This document shows positions 1 through 8,897 of a DNA stretch of 64,000 nt, in pieces (positions within the stretch are counted from its first letter, which is position 1; every line of letters starts with the position of its first letter). The notes under the pieces were generated by a model that worked only from the letters and a program-made list of their open reading frames with translations, was not told where the DNA came from and did not search any database. This DNA comes from Fibrella rubiginis (GTDB taxonomy: Bacteria; Bacteroidota; Bacteroidia; Cytophagales; Spirosomataceae): the NCBI RefSeq assembly GCF_017353185.1, contig NZ_JAFMYV010000019.1, positions 16,873 to 80,872 on the forward strand, written 5' to 3'. The position numbers were made by a program, and so were the translations under genes.

Positions 1-2582
1 TTGCCGATCACCTTCCGGTCCGATGACATAACGGGGTAACCCTTGCTATCAAAAATCAGGTTACCCGATGGGTCGCGGCGGTAGTAGGTGCCGTAGAAAT
101 TGCCGTAGGCGTAGCCGGGGCGGGCCTCCAGAATCACGTTGCGCAACAAGGCACCCGTGTTGATCTGGTAATTTGGTAATCCGCCCAAATCCACCACTTC
201 CGACCGGTTGCGGGCGTAGTTGATCGTTACGTCCCAGCGGAAGGGCCCCGCCTTCACCGGTGAGCCACTCAGTTCCACTTCCCAACCCGAATTGCGGATT
301 TCACCGGCGTTGATGATCGTGTTGAAATAGCCCGAACTCTGCGGCACGTTGGCCCGCAAAATCTGGTCGAAGGTCGTTTTCGTGTAATAGGTTACCTCCA
401 GGTTTACGCGGTTGCCAAACAGCCGGGCTTCAACACCTGCCTCGGTAGCCCGCGTGATTTCGGGGCGGAGGTTGGGGTTGTAAATCAGGTTGTTTTCCGA
501 AAACGTGGTGGTGGCGCCCCAGGGGTCTTCGGCCTGATACACCTGCGCCGTGCTGTAGGGGTCGGTGTCGTTGCCCACCTGCGCCCACGAAGCCCGCACT
601 TTCAGATACGGCAGCGTACTCGACTGAAAACCAAGCGCATCGGTCAGAACGGCACTCCCCGAAAACGACGGATAGAAATAGCTCCGGTTGCCAGCAGGCA
701 GGGTAGATGACCAGTCGTTGCGGGCCGTTATGTCCAGAAACAGGTAGTCGCGGAAAGAGAACGTACCCGCCGCGTAGAGGCTGTTCACGCTCTTTTCGGT
801 AAGCCGGTTGTAGTTCGTGCGGGCCACCGACGCGTTGCCGATGTTGTAGAGGTTCGGGATTTTCAGCTCCGGTGCGTACATGTACTGCCGCTCGAAATAG
901 TTGTAGCGCCGGTTGCCACCCAGGTTGATTGTGGCTCGAAAATCGCTGAACGTTTTGTCGGCAGTGACCAGGAAATCGGAGTTCGACTCACGGGTAAACA
1001 CGTTGTCGAGTGCGAAATCACCGTTGGGAATGCCCACACTCCGCGCCCGTTTGGTGTTGCGCCGGTCCAGCGACACGTCGGTGCCGGTGCGGCCCATAAC
1101 CGTGAGCCAGGGCAGTGGTTTGTAGATCAGTTGCACGTTGCCCACGATCCTGTCTTTGTCGTTGGCGTAGAGCAGCTTGTTTAGCGCGAAGTAGGGGTTG
1201 TTCCAGTAATTGAGGTTCCAGTTACGCTGTACGGGCCATTGGCTGGGGTCGGTGCCGGGTTCGGTATACTGCTTCAGGTCGTCCAGATCCACCTGCCGAC
1301 CAAACCACGTCCAGTATAAATTCAAGTTCTGCCGATTGTCTGACCCGTCGCGGATGTAGTTGACCGCCGTGCGCACGGTCAGGTTTTTGGCCAGGTTATA
1401 GCCCGCGTTGAGGGCCACGTTCTGACGGCGGTAGTTGGTGTTGGGGTACATGCCGCTCTGGTACAGGTTTGTAAACGACAGCCGCATGTCGCCTTTGTCG
1501 TTGCCGCCCGTAATACCAATGTTCTGGGTGTTGGTCATACCTACCTCGTGAAAGTTCTTCACGTTGTCGGGCCGGGCAATCCAGGGCGTGGCCGTCCGCA
1601 CACCCGTAGTGGGGTCAACCGGCGAGTTGAACTGCGGAATCAGCCGCCCGTCGAGCTTCGGTCCCCAGCTTTCATCTACCCCGTCGTTGGTGCCGCCGCC
1701 TTTACCATCGACATAGGCAAACTGCCCTTTAAAGCCCTGTCCATAGTCGTTCTGGTAGTTGGGCAACCGAAACGGCGTGTCGAAGGTCGTGTTCAGGTTA
1801 CCCGAAATACCCAGCCCTTTGCTGCCTTTGCCCGACTTGGTCGTAATCAGAATGACCCCGTTGGCCGCCCGCGAGCCATACAGTGCCGCCGCATTGGCCC
1901 CCTTCAACACCGAGATATTGTCGATATCGTCGGGGTTGATGGCCGACGCGCCGTTGCCATAATCAACCGTCACGTTGTTGGTGTTGCCTGTGCTGCCCGG
2001 TGCGGTGTTATAGCTGCCGTTGTCAATCGGGATGCCATCGACCACAAACAGCGGCTGGTTGTTTGAGCCTATGGAGTTGGCCCCGCGAATCAGAATCCGC
2101 GACGACGCCCCCGGCTGACCATTAGATCCCGTCACCTGCACCCCGGCAATCTTCCCCGACAGGGCGTTAACCAGGTTGGTGGGCCGTGCCTGCGTCAGTT
2201 CCGAGCCTTTCAATTCTTGGATATTGTAGCCCAGTGCTTTCTTGTCGCGCTCGATGCCCAGGGCCGTCACCACCACTTCGCTCAGTTGCGAGGCATCTTC
2301 GGCCAGGGTCAGTTCCAGTTCGGTGCGGTTGCCCACCACTACCTCCTGCGATACGTAGCCGATATACGAGATCACCAGTCTGTCGGTGGGCGAGGCCGAG
2401 ATCGTGAAGCCCCCTTCGGCATTGGTAGAGGCCCCGGTGTTGGTGCCCTTCACGAGCACGTTAGCCCCCGGCAGGCCCGCCCCGTTGGCCGATAGCACCC
2501 GGCCTTTGATGGATTGAGCTATGGCACTGCTGGCGCAAAGCATCAGACAGAGCAACAGCCCATACAGGGTAAATTTTCTCAT
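1..2582 (-). CDS. SusC/RagA-family TonB-linked outer-membrane receptor (3' part cut off by window)
   Basis: The reading frame opens with an ATG at 2582 and a signal peptide (hydrophobic core, then AIAQ). A carboxypeptidase-regulatory-like beta-sandwich follows (about residues 22-110, start GRVLSANGAGLPGANV), then the SusC linker VVVTALGIERDKKALGY and a plug domain (LVNALSGKIAGVQV, LFVVDGIPIDN, GSRAANGVILITTKSG), then the barrel. About 860 codons are inside the window. Family members are usually about 1000 residues, and the frame is open at base 1 in a stretch (GYPVMSSDRKVIGN) that normally lies near the C-terminal end, so the missing part is modest. SusC proteins form the outer-membrane channel for glycans or peptides together with a SusD lipoprotein. 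SusD would be downstream, outside the window. The substrate cannot be read from the sequence. The neighbouring sugar transporters and Gfo/Idh enzymes make a carbohydrate plausible. Confidence 0.95.
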   Translation of the reverse strand, partial: MRKFTLYGLLLCLMLCASSAIAQSIKGRVLSANGAGLPGANVLVKGTNTGASTNAEGGFTISASPTDRLVISYIGYVSQEVVVGNRTELELTLAEDASQLSEVVVTALGIERDKKALGYNIQELKGSELTQARPTNLVNALSGKIAGVQVTGSNGQPGASSRILIRGANSIGSNNQPLFVVDGIPIDNGSYNTAPGSTGNTNNVTVDYGNGASAINPDDIDNISVLKGANAAALYGSRAANGVILITTKSGKGSKGLGISGNLNTTFDTPFRLPNYQNDYGQGFKGQFAYVDGKGGGTNDGVDESWGPKLDGRLIPQFNSPVDPTTGVRTATPWIARPDNVKNFHEVGMTNTQNIGITGGNDKGDMRLSFTNLYQSGMYPNTNYRRQNVALNAGYNLAKNLTVRTAVNYIRDGSDNRQNLNLYWTWFGRQVDLDDLKQYTEPGTDPSQWPVQRNWNLNYWNNPYFALNKLLYANDKDRIVGNVQLIYKPLPWLTVMGRTGTDVSLDRRNTKRARSVGIPNGDFALDNVFTRESNSDFLVTADKTFSDFRATINLGGNRRYNYFERQYMYAPELKIPNLYNIGNASVARTNYNRLTEKSVNSLYAAGTFSFRDYLFLDITARNDWSSTLPAGNRSYFYPSFSGSAVLTDALGFQSSTLPYLKVRASWAQVGNDTDPYSTAQVYQAEDPWGATTTFSENNLIYNPNLRPEITRATEAGVEARLFGNRVNLEVTYYTKTTFDQILRANVPQSSGYFNTIINAGEIRNSGWEVELSGSPVKAGPFRWDVTINYARNRSEVVDLGGLPNYQINTGALLRNVILEARPGYAYGNFYGTYYRRDPSGNLIFDSKGYPVMSSDRKVIG

Positions 2583-2917
2583 AATCAGTTGACGTTAAGA
2601 TAAACAGGTTGTATTCTGATATTCTGCACTTCCAGAAATATTCAACCGATTATTTGGTATTAAAAACGTATTACAAAATTTTCAATAACAATTATGATTT
2701 AATTAAAAAACATCTTGAAAGCATTCAATTTTATACAGACGTAGATGATGGGCATAAAAAAGCGGTGTCAGATTTGAGCCAACACCGCATTTTTCGTGTT
2801 AAGTAGTTACACTTATATATGTGTGAATTACGGTGGCAGGGGGTTGACGGCGTACTTATAGAAGCAGTAAGTTTACGGTCGGCTTCAGCGGTGTACATTC
2901 GCCGTTGGCCCCCTGCA
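2583..2917. other. AT-rich divergent intergenic region
   Basis: The gap between susC (leftward) and the DUF3592 gene (rightward). Bases 2620-2750 are strikingly AT-rich compared with the GC-rich surroundings. A hairpin with a T-tract lies at 2756-2794. No convincing protein is encoded: a 65-codon open frame at 2609-2806 runs through the hairpin and has AT-driven composition. The region must hold the susC promoter. I see no exact TAnnTTTG box. Confidence 0.5.
2756..2794 (+). terminator. Hairpin with T-tract upstream of the DUF3592 gene
   Basis: Stem GCGGTGT (2762-2768) pairs with ACACCGC (2782-2788), with A-run and T-run flanks on the two sides, so it could terminate in both directions. No annotated gene reads into it from either side. 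It therefore either ends an unannotated short transcript or acts as an attenuator. Confidence 0.55.
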
Positions 2918-3358
2918 ATGAATGCCGACAAATTCTGGCTTCTTTTCTTAACCGTATTTTCTCTTGTAGGGGTTATTTGCTCAGGGATTGCCTACTGGAC
3001 CTGGTCTAAAAACCGTACGCTCAAGGCCAATGGAGTTGAAACCACGGGTGTTGTCGTTGACCTTCGGCAACAATGGAAACCTGCTCCCAACCGCAGCACA
3101 GCCCTTGCAGTAGTGGTTCAGTATACTGACGCTCAGCAACAGCCTCGTGTGTATTATTCCCAACTCTACACTACTCCGCCCCTTTTCCAGCCGGGCGAAA
3201 CCGTGCGACTCTGGTATCGGCCCGAAGCGCCCAACGATGTATTGCTGGAGGGCAAAGACGAATGGCTGATACCCGCTGTTTTGGCTGGGTTTGGCCTCGT
3301 TTTTAGCCTGATCGGCTTGCCTGGTTTAGTGAAGGCACTGCTAACTAAACGGGCCTGA
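2918..3358 (+). CDS. DUF3592-like membrane protein
   Basis: 146 residues from the ATG at 2918. The frame is open further upstream (to 2819) but that extension lacks family character. A membrane helix lies at residues 5-25 (FWLLFLTVFSLVGVICSGIAY) and a second near residues 116-140. Between them is a beta-rich soluble domain (GVVVDLRQQ, VVQYTDAQQQPRVYYSQL, PGETVRLWYRPEAPNDVLL). This arrangement, with the 'G xV xL ... Y ... G xxV xV xY xP xxP xxa' pattern, matches DUF3592 proteins. Their function is unknown and they probably sit in the inner membrane. It converges on the MFS gene, with a bidirectional terminator between. Confidence 0.75.
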   Translation: MNADKFWLLFLTVFSLVGVICSGIAYWTWSKNRTLKANGVETTGVVVDLRQQWKPAPNRSTALAVVVQYTDAQQQPRVYYSQLYTTPPLFQPGETVRLWYRPEAPNDVLLEGKDEWLIPAVLAGFGLVFSLIGLPGLVKALLTKRA

Positions 3359-3370
3359 ACGGCAAACGAA

Positions 3371-3398
3371 AAGGCCGGAAGATCGCTCCCCCGGCCTT
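3371..3398. terminator. Bidirectional intrinsic terminator
   Basis: AAGGCCGG (3371-3378) pairs with CCGGCCTT (3391-3398), flanked by A/T runs. It lies between the convergent DUF3592 and MFS genes. Confidence 0.75.
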
Positions 3399-3421
3399 AA
3401 ATCAGTTAGCCATTGACGTAC

Positions 3422-4672
3422 CTACAATTGTGGCTGCCGGGCGGCTACTTCGTCGAGCGAGTGGTCTACTTTGCGGTTGCGCATAAAGAACCATAGCCCC
3501 GTGAAGGCCACGATCAAAATAATGGGGAACGTGGTCATTCTGAGCAGCGTAGCCTGTCCGGCGGCCAGTTCAAGTGCATCACCCGCTTTGCCTGCTGCCG
3601 CCTGAATAACGCGTTCAGAGTCGATCCAGTGACCAATAATAGGCTGAAAGATAGACGTCGAGAACATTCCTACACCCCCTACAATCGACATACCAAGCGC
3701 ACCGCTTAACGGAATCCGTTCGGCCACGAAGCCGATCATGGTGGGCCAGAAATAACACACGCCGATGGCGAAGAAAACAGCGGCAACGTAAGCCATTGCG
3801 CCGGTTTGGGTACTGAACAGGTAAATACCGATGGTGGCGAAAATGGCTCCACCCAGCAACACGCCGGTTTGGTCGAGGCGGTGGATGATTGGTCCACCAA
3901 AGTACCGGCCAACGGCCATCAAACCTGTTACCAGGGCCAGAATCAGCATGGGGCTAGCGCCACTTTTGCTCATAATGAGGCCCACCCACTGCTGCGGTCC
4001 GAACTCGGAAATAGCCGTCAGCGCCATGCAGCAAAAGATAAACAGGTACAGCGGCGTGAGCATAGCCTGGAAGTTTTTGCCCAGCGACGTTACACCTTCC
4101 ACGCGGGGCTTTGGAAACGCCTGTCCGAAAAACAGGAACGCATAGATGAGGGTCGGCACCATAATGGCCCAGATCTGAGCCTGCCATGAGAAACCGCCAT
4201 CAGTCATAAATTTCGACAGCAGGCTACCCACCACAATGCCACCGGGGAACCACATATGGAAGCGATTCAACTGTTTGTTCATCTGCGCCCCCGAATACAT
4301 GTCGGCAATCAGTGGATTACAGGCCGCTTCGGTACAGCCATTGCCGATACCGATGAACAGCGTCGAGATCAGGAGCCCCGTGTAGCCACCCGAATAAATC
4401 GTCAGCAGAATACCCAGCGTGTGGGCCACAAAGGCTACCGTCATAATAATTCTTGGCCCCACCGTGTGGTAGACCAACCCGCCCACGATCATGGAAATGG
4501 GAAAGCCCAAAAACCACATCGAGTTGATAAAACCCAGTTGTTCGGCGCTCAGGCCAAACTCGGTACCTAGCTGCGGCAGAATACCCGCCCGTATGCTGAA
4601 GGAAAAGGCGGTGGTGATAAGGGCAAAGCAGCTTGCCAGAAAAAGCCGCGATGGATTGACGGTTTGATTCAT
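3422..4672 (-). CDS. MFS transporter, sugar-type
   Basis: 416 residues with about 12 hydrophobic segments from residue 8 to about 400 and a short basic linker near the middle, as in the major facilitator superfamily. Typical loop motifs are visible: GLVYHTVGPR after helix 2 and RFHMWFPGGIVVGSLLSKF in the region of helix 5. The polypeptide is related to uncharacterised Bacteroidota MFS proteins that neighbour Gfo/Idh/MocA enzymes. The likely role is uptake of a sugar or sugar acid across the inner membrane. The substrate is inferred from context only. It is divergently transcribed from the oxidoreductase at 4892, with a shared promoter region of about 220 bp. Confidence 0.85.
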   Translation of the reverse strand: MNQTVNPSRLFLASCFALITTAFSFSIRAGILPQLGTEFGLSAEQLGFINSMWFLGFPISMIVGGLVYHTVGPRIIMTVAFVAHTLGILLTIYSGGYTGLLISTLFIGIGNGCTEAACNPLIADMYSGAQMNKQLNRFHMWFPGGIVVGSLLSKFMTDGGFSWQAQIWAIMVPTLIYAFLFFGQAFPKPRVEGVTSLGKNFQAMLTPLYLFIFCCMALTAISEFGPQQWVGLIMSKSGASPMLILALVTGLMAVGRYFGGPIIHRLDQTGVLLGGAIFATIGIYLFSTQTGAMAYVAAVFFAIGVCYFWPTMIGFVAERIPLSGALGMSIVGGVGMFSTSIFQPIIGHWIDSERVIQAAAGKAGDALELAAGQATLLRMTTFPIILIVAFTGLWFFMRNRKVDHSLDEVAARQPQL

Positions 4673-4891
4673 GATCGGAAGGAGATAGGATGATTTTAGT
4701 GAAACAAGTATTCTCGGTTTTTGTAGAAAGCAACCGAGTTCCGCTTATTACCCTGAATACAGGATGCTCTTCCGGCTAAAGTTCCGAAAAAAAAGTAAAT
4801 CAAGCCTCTTTTACGATTTGATGCGATAAGGGTTGCTTCGGGGTGCCTGCCCGTCCTTACTTTGCAGCCAAGAGCCTTACCAACGTCGTTT

Positions 4892-6094
4892 ATGACTATT
4901 CAACCCGATAAGAACCCTACGTTTATTCCCTCCACTACGCACCGCAAACTCCGCATGGGCATGGTGGGCGGTAGCCTCGACGCTTTCATCGGGGCCGTGC
5001 ACCGCCGCGCTGCCGTTCTCGACAATGAGATTGAACTGGTATGCGGGTCATTTAGCTCTAACCCCGAAAAATCGCGGCAGACGGGCCATGCGCTTTACCT
5101 GCCCCCTAACCGGGTTTACGATACTTTCGAAGACATGATTCTTCGGGAAAAGGAGCTTCCCGAAGGTGAGCGCATGGATTTCGTGACTATTGTGACGCCC
5201 AATCACATGCATTTCGCCCCAGCCAAAATGGCCCTCGAAAACGGCTTCCACGTGGTCTGCGACAAGCCCATGACGCTGAACCTGGCCGAAGCCCGCGAGC
5301 TAAAACGCATTGTGGAAGAAACGGGTCTGCTCTTCTGCCTCACCCACAACTATACCGGCTACCCGATGGTGAAAGAAGCGCGGGCGATGGTGAAAGCGGG
5401 CAAGTTGGGCAAAATTCGCAAAGTCATCGTCGAATATCCGCAGGGCTGGCTGGCGCAGTTGGTGGAAGCGACGGGGCAGAAACAGGCAAGCTGGCGCACC
5501 GACCCGGCCAAATCAGGCGCAGTGGGTGGTGTGGGTGATATCGGTACGCACGCGGAAAACCTCGCCGAGTACATCACCGGCCTGAAAATCACCGAACTCT
5601 GCGCCGACCTCACCATTTTCGTGGAAGGCCGCCTGCTCGATGACGACGCCAACATGCTGCTCCGGTTCGACAATGGTGCCAAGGGACTACTCACCAACAG
5701 TCAGATTGCCAACGGCGAAGAAAATCCGTTTTCCATCCGTGTCTACGGCGAATTTGGTGGACTGGAGTGGCATCAGATGGAGCCTAACACGCTGATTTAC
5801 AAGACCAACGAGGCTGGTGCCCGGCTCATACGCACGGGTGTGGGAGACCTCTCACCCGAAGCACAGGCCAACACGCGCCTGCCCGCTGGCCACCCCGAAG
5901 CGTTTCTGGAAGCCTTCGCCAACATCTACACGGCTTTCGCCCAAACCCTCCGCGCCCGCCTCAACGGCACCGAACCCGACCCCATCCGCCTCGATTTCCC
6001 CGGCGTGGAAGAAGGTGTTCGCGGCATGGCCTTCATTGACACCGTCGTTGCGTCGGATAAATCAGATCAGAAGTGGACGAAGTTTATTGAGTGA
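4892..6094 (+). CDS. Gfo/Idh/MocA family oxidoreductase
   Basis: 400 residues. A Rossmann fold opens the protein (RMGMVGG, replacing the usual GxGxxG). The conserved VVTPNHMHFAPAKMAL segment follows, then the catalytic-lysine motif VVCDKPMTLN (D-K-P in place of the common E-K-P). The C-terminal substrate domain includes GGVGDIGTHAENLAEYITG. Members use NAD(P) to oxidise or reduce sugars, inositols or their derivatives. The protein is cytoplasmic, with no signal peptide. The ATG at 4892 is preferred over an in-frame TTG at 4862, because a -7-like TACTTTG at 4858-4864 overlaps that TTG and a transcript would begin after it. A second Gfo/Idh gene and an isomerase-like gene follow, suggesting one pathway. 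Confidence 0.92.
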   Translation: MTIQPDKNPTFIPSTTHRKLRMGMVGGSLDAFIGAVHRRAAVLDNEIELVCGSFSSNPEKSRQTGHALYLPPNRVYDTFEDMILREKELPEGERMDFVTIVTPNHMHFAPAKMALENGFHVVCDKPMTLNLAEARELKRIVEETGLLFCLTHNYTGYPMVKEARAMVKAGKLGKIRKVIVEYPQGWLAQLVEATGQKQASWRTDPAKSGAVGGVGDIGTHAENLAEYITGLKITELCADLTIFVEGRLLDDDANMLLRFDNGAKGLLTNSQIANGEENPFSIRVYGEFGGLEWHQMEPNTLIYKTNEAGARLIRTGVGDLSPEAQANTRLPAGHPEAFLEAFANIYTAFAQTLRARLNGTEPDPIRLDFPGVEEGVRGMAFIDTVVASDKSDQKWTKFIE

Positions 6095-6098
6095 CAAA

Positions 6099-6209
6099 AG
6101 CTAAAACACAGCGTTGCACGGAGACACCCGGAGATTCACAGAGAAATGAATTCTATTGCAATGCCTCTGTGAATCTCCGGGTGTCTCCGTGCAACGCTGT
6201 GTTTTAGCT
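6099..6209. repeat. Perfect long inverted repeat (IR-A), 45-bp arms
   Basis: The left arm 6099-6143 and right arm 6165-6209 are exact reverse complements over 45 bases with a 21-base loop. The palindrome starts 5 bp after the stop of the first Gfo/Idh gene and is followed by a T-run (6211-6216), so it can act as a terminator or as an RNA-processing hairpin. The arm text consists of CACGGAGACAC/CACAGAG-type words. Confidence 0.95.
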
Positions 6210-6242
6210 CTTTTTTAACCTTTTCAATACAATCCCCTAATC

Positions 6243-7388
6243 ATGCAAAAAATTCAGGTTGGTGTTGTTGGCACCGGTTTTATTGGTCCCGCGCATATCG
6301 AAGCCCTCCGCCGGTTGCCCAATGTAGAAGTGGTTGCTCTCTGTGAAGTGTCGCAGGAACTGGCCGAAACGAAGGCCGCTCAGTTGGGTATTCCCCGCGC
6401 TTACACGTTCGATGAACTACTGAAGCAGGACGACATTCAGAGCATCCACATTTGTACGCCCAACTTCCTGCACTACAGTCAGTCGAAAGCGGCGTTACTG
6501 GCGGGCAAGCATGTGATCTGTGAGAAACCACTGGCCAAAGATTTGCACGAGGCCGAAGAACTGGTCCAACTGGCCAAAAAGTCCGGTCTCGTCAACGCCG
6601 TGCATTTCAACCTGCGCTACTACCCGCTGGTGCGGCAGATGAAGGTCATGCGCGAGAAAGGTGAACTGGGCGATGTCTACAGCATCATTGGCTCGTATTT
6701 GCAGGATTGGCTTTTCTACGAAACGGATTACAACTGGCGGCTCGAACCCGATAAATCAGGCGATTCACGTGCCATTGCCGACATTGGGTCGCACCTGATG
6801 GACATCATCGAATACGTCACGGGCCTGAAAACGACCGCCGTACTGGCCGATTTTAACACCATCCATAAGACACGGAAAAAGCCCCTGAAGCCCGTAGAGA
6901 CCTATTCGGGCAAAATGCTTCAACCCGATGACTACGCCGATGTGCCGATCAACACCGAAGACCACGCCAACGTGTTGCTCCGGTTCGACAATGGTAACCG
7001 GGGGGTCGTCACTGTGTCGCAGGTATCGGCGGGGCGCAAGAATCAGTTGAAGCTGGAGATTTCGGGGGCAAAAAAGACGTTCGCCTTTGATTCAGAATCA
7101 CCCAACCAGCTCTGGATGGGCAACCGCGACGGCTACAACCAAACCGTCACCGACGACCCCTCGCTCGTTCACGCCGAGGTACGGTCGGTGATTGGTTTCC
7201 CTGGCGGCCACAACGAAGGTTTCCCTGACACCTCCAAGCAGATGTTCAAGGAAGTCTACGCCGCCATTGAGGCAGGCAAGCAGCCCGAAAACCCGACATA
7301 CCCAACGTTTGCCGACGGCTATCGTGAGTTATTGATCTGTGAGCGTATCTTGGAATCGAACAAAAGCCAAAGCTGGGTAAACGTGTAG
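6243..7388 (+). CDS. Gfo/Idh/MocA family oxidoreductase
   Basis: 381 residues with a standard NAD(P)-binding start (QVGVVGTGFIGPAH), the CTPNFLHYSQSKAALLAGKHV segment, the catalytic motif VICEKPLAKD and the histidine segment IADIGSHLMDIIEYVTG. Same superfamily as the preceding gene but clearly a different subfamily. It is cytoplasmic. The ATG lies 34 bp past palindrome IR-A. A terminator follows at 7396. The pair of oxidoreductases, the TIM-barrel enzyme at 7845 and two transporters suggest catabolism of a sugar through oxidation to a keto-sugar, which is inference. Confidence 0.92.
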   Translation: MQKIQVGVVGTGFIGPAHIEALRRLPNVEVVALCEVSQELAETKAAQLGIPRAYTFDELLKQDDIQSIHICTPNFLHYSQSKAALLAGKHVICEKPLAKDLHEAEELVQLAKKSGLVNAVHFNLRYYPLVRQMKVMREKGELGDVYSIIGSYLQDWLFYETDYNWRLEPDKSGDSRAIADIGSHLMDIIEYVTGLKTTAVLADFNTIHKTRKKPLKPVETYSGKMLQPDDYADVPINTEDHANVLLRFDNGNRGVVTVSQVSAGRKNQLKLEISGAKKTFAFDSESPNQLWMGNRDGYNQTVTDDPSLVHAEVRSVIGFPGGHNEGFPDTSKQMFKEVYAAIEAGKQPENPTYPTFADGYRELLICERILESNKSQSWVNV

Positions 7389-7395
7389 ATACAAA

Positions 7396-7420
7396 AAGGC
7401 CCGGTGTTGAACCGGGCCTT
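7396..7420 (+). terminator. Intrinsic terminator
   Basis: AAGGCCCGGT (7396-7405) pairs with ACCGGGCCTT (7411-7420), followed by a T-rich stretch. It ends the Gfo/Idh transcript. Confidence 0.8.
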
Positions 7421-7444
7421 GTCTATTTTATTTGGTTGCGCATG

Positions 7445-7768
7445 CTACAGGTTAGACGCGTACTTACTCTTGTGAAGGACGATACGCTTGCCTTGGTCAA
7501 ATTGCTCTACGTCCAGAATTTCCTCAAAACGGATCACATCGTCCGACAATAGTTACAGCACCCGCTCCATTTGGTGGTCATTGCGCTTCAACAACCGTTC
7601 ATGGCGGGTTAAAATATCCGTATGCTCTTTCAAAATGACGCTATGTTCACCAAGCTTCTGGTTCACACCAACAAGCTCGTTTTTGACTCCGCGTAGTTCG
7701 TCAATAAATACATCCTGCTTGATGAGCATCTCTGCCAGTAGCTCAACGATGCGTCCTTCATTCTGCAT
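7445..7768 (-). pseudogene. Small coiled-coil protein gene interrupted by an in-frame TAA
   Basis: From the ATG at 7768 the frame codes for 71 residues (starts MQNEGRIVELLAEMLIKQD, heptad-rich, strongly helical) and then meets a TAA at 7553-7555. Past that stop the same frame stays open for 35 more codons, reading LLSDDVIRFEEILDVEQFDQ and a lysine-rich end before a TAG at 7445-7447. The downstream part looks like real protein, so the ancestral product was probably 107 residues. Small helical proteins starting RIxELLAEMLIK occur in Cytophagales, with unknown function. A nonsense mutation or a sequencing error explains the sequence best. Stop-codon readthrough is possible but unsupported. Confidence 0.65.
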
Positions 7769-7844
7769 AGGTATCGTAGTGGTTAGTTGTCAGCAATATA
7801 ACGCTTTTACCTACTGAGTCGTTACAACCCCAATCTTCCCAAAT

Positions 7845-8897
7845 ATGAAATCACTAAAAGGCCCCGGTATATTTTTAGCCCAGTTTATGGGTGATAATGA
7901 GCCGTTTAACAATCTCGACAGCATCGCCCGCTACATGGCCAATCTCGGCTATAAGGGCATTCAACTTCCCACTTGGGATGCACGTGTGATTGACCTGCAA
8001 CAGGCCGCCGACAGTAAAACCTACTGTGATGAACTGAAGGGTAAACTCGCCGACATTGGCGTGGAAATCACTGAGCTGTCTACCCACTTACAGAGCCAGT
8101 TGGTGGCCGTCCATCCTGCCTACGCCCCTATGTTCGACGGATTTGGTCCGGCTGAACTGGCAGGCAAACCCGCCGACCAACAGGCATGGGCGGTGAACCA
8201 GATGATGCTGGCCGCCAAAGCCAGCCAGAACCTGGGACTGACCTCGCACGTATGCTTCACAGGGGCTTTGCTATGGCCGTTTATGTATCCGTGGCCGCAA
8301 CGCCCGGCGGGTCTGGTCGAGACGGGATTTGCTGAACTGGGCAAACGCTGGAAGCCCATTCTCGACGCCTTCGATAATGCAGGTGTAAACGTAGGTTACG
8401 AACTGCACCCCGGCGAAGATGTTCACGACGGCGTCACGTTCGAATTGTTCCTGAAAGCCGTTGGCGATCACCCCCGTGCGGGCATCAACTACGACCCCAG
8501 CCACTTTGTATTGCAGTGCCTTGATTATCTGGAGTTTATCGACATTTACCACGAACGGATTTTTGCCTTCCACGTCAAAGATGCCGAGTTCAACCCTACT
8601 GGTCGGCAGGGAGTATATGGCGGTTTTCAGGGCTGGGTAGAGCGGGCCGGACGGTTCCGCTCCCTCGGCGACGGGCAGGTCGATTTTGCTGGTATTTTCA
8701 GCAAAATGGCGCAGTATAACTATGACGGCTGGGCCGTTCTGGAGTGGGAATGCGCTATTAAACATCCCGAACAGGGTGCCGCCGAAGGGGCACCGTTCAT
8801 CCAGAACCACATGATCCGCGTTACCGAACGCGCCTTCGACGATTTCGCCGGTTCCGGTGCCGATGAAGCGTTTAATAAGAAGGTGCTGGGATTATAA
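7845..8897 (+). CDS. Sugar phosphate isomerase/epimerase, AP-endonuclease-2-like TIM barrel
   Basis: 350 residues. Barrel strands with the metal-binding set of the xylose-isomerase-like family are visible: GYELHPGED (Glu), NYDPSHFVLQ (Asp and His), FAFHVKDAEF (His, Asp) and AVLEWECAIKHP (Glu). There is no signal peptide. Enzymes of this family isomerise or epimerise free or phosphorylated sugars and often lie beside Gfo/Idh/MocA genes, as here. The ATG at 7845 gives the natural N-terminus MKSLKGPGIFLAQFMGD. The stop codon forms the first three bases of palindrome IR-B. Confidence 0.88.
   Translation: MKSLKGPGIFLAQFMGDNEPFNNLDSIARYMANLGYKGIQLPTWDARVIDLQQAADSKTYCDELKGKLADIGVEITELSTHLQSQLVAVHPAYAPMFDGFGPAELAGKPADQQAWAVNQMMLAAKASQNLGLTSHVCFTGALLWPFMYPWPQRPAGLVETGFAELGKRWKPILDAFDNAGVNVGYELHPGEDVHDGVTFELFLKAVGDHPRAGINYDPSHFVLQCLDYLEFIDIYHERIFAFHVKDAEFNPTGRQGVYGGFQGWVERAGRFRSLGDGQVDFAGIFSKMAQYNYDGWAVLEWECAIKHPEQGAAEGAPFIQNHMIRVTERAFDDFAGSGADEAFNKKVLGL

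Noticed and set aside
1548..2066. 172-codon open frame on the + strand inside susC
   Set aside because: Antisense shadow of a clearly coding receptor gene.
2609..2806. 65-codon open frame upstream of the DUF3592 gene
   Set aside because: AT-driven composition, crosses a terminator hairpin, no signal or motif.
4862..4891. TTG start extending the first Gfo/Idh gene by ten codons
   Set aside because: It overlaps a -7-like element, and the ATG at 4892 gives the natural N-terminus.
6099..6209. CRISPR array
   Set aside because: A single pair of complementary arms, no regularly spaced repeats and no cas genes in the window.
7488..7817. 109-codon + strand frame opposite the coiled-coil pseudogene
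   Set aside because: Ser/Arg-rich antisense shadow. The opposite strand has the heptad pattern of a real protein.
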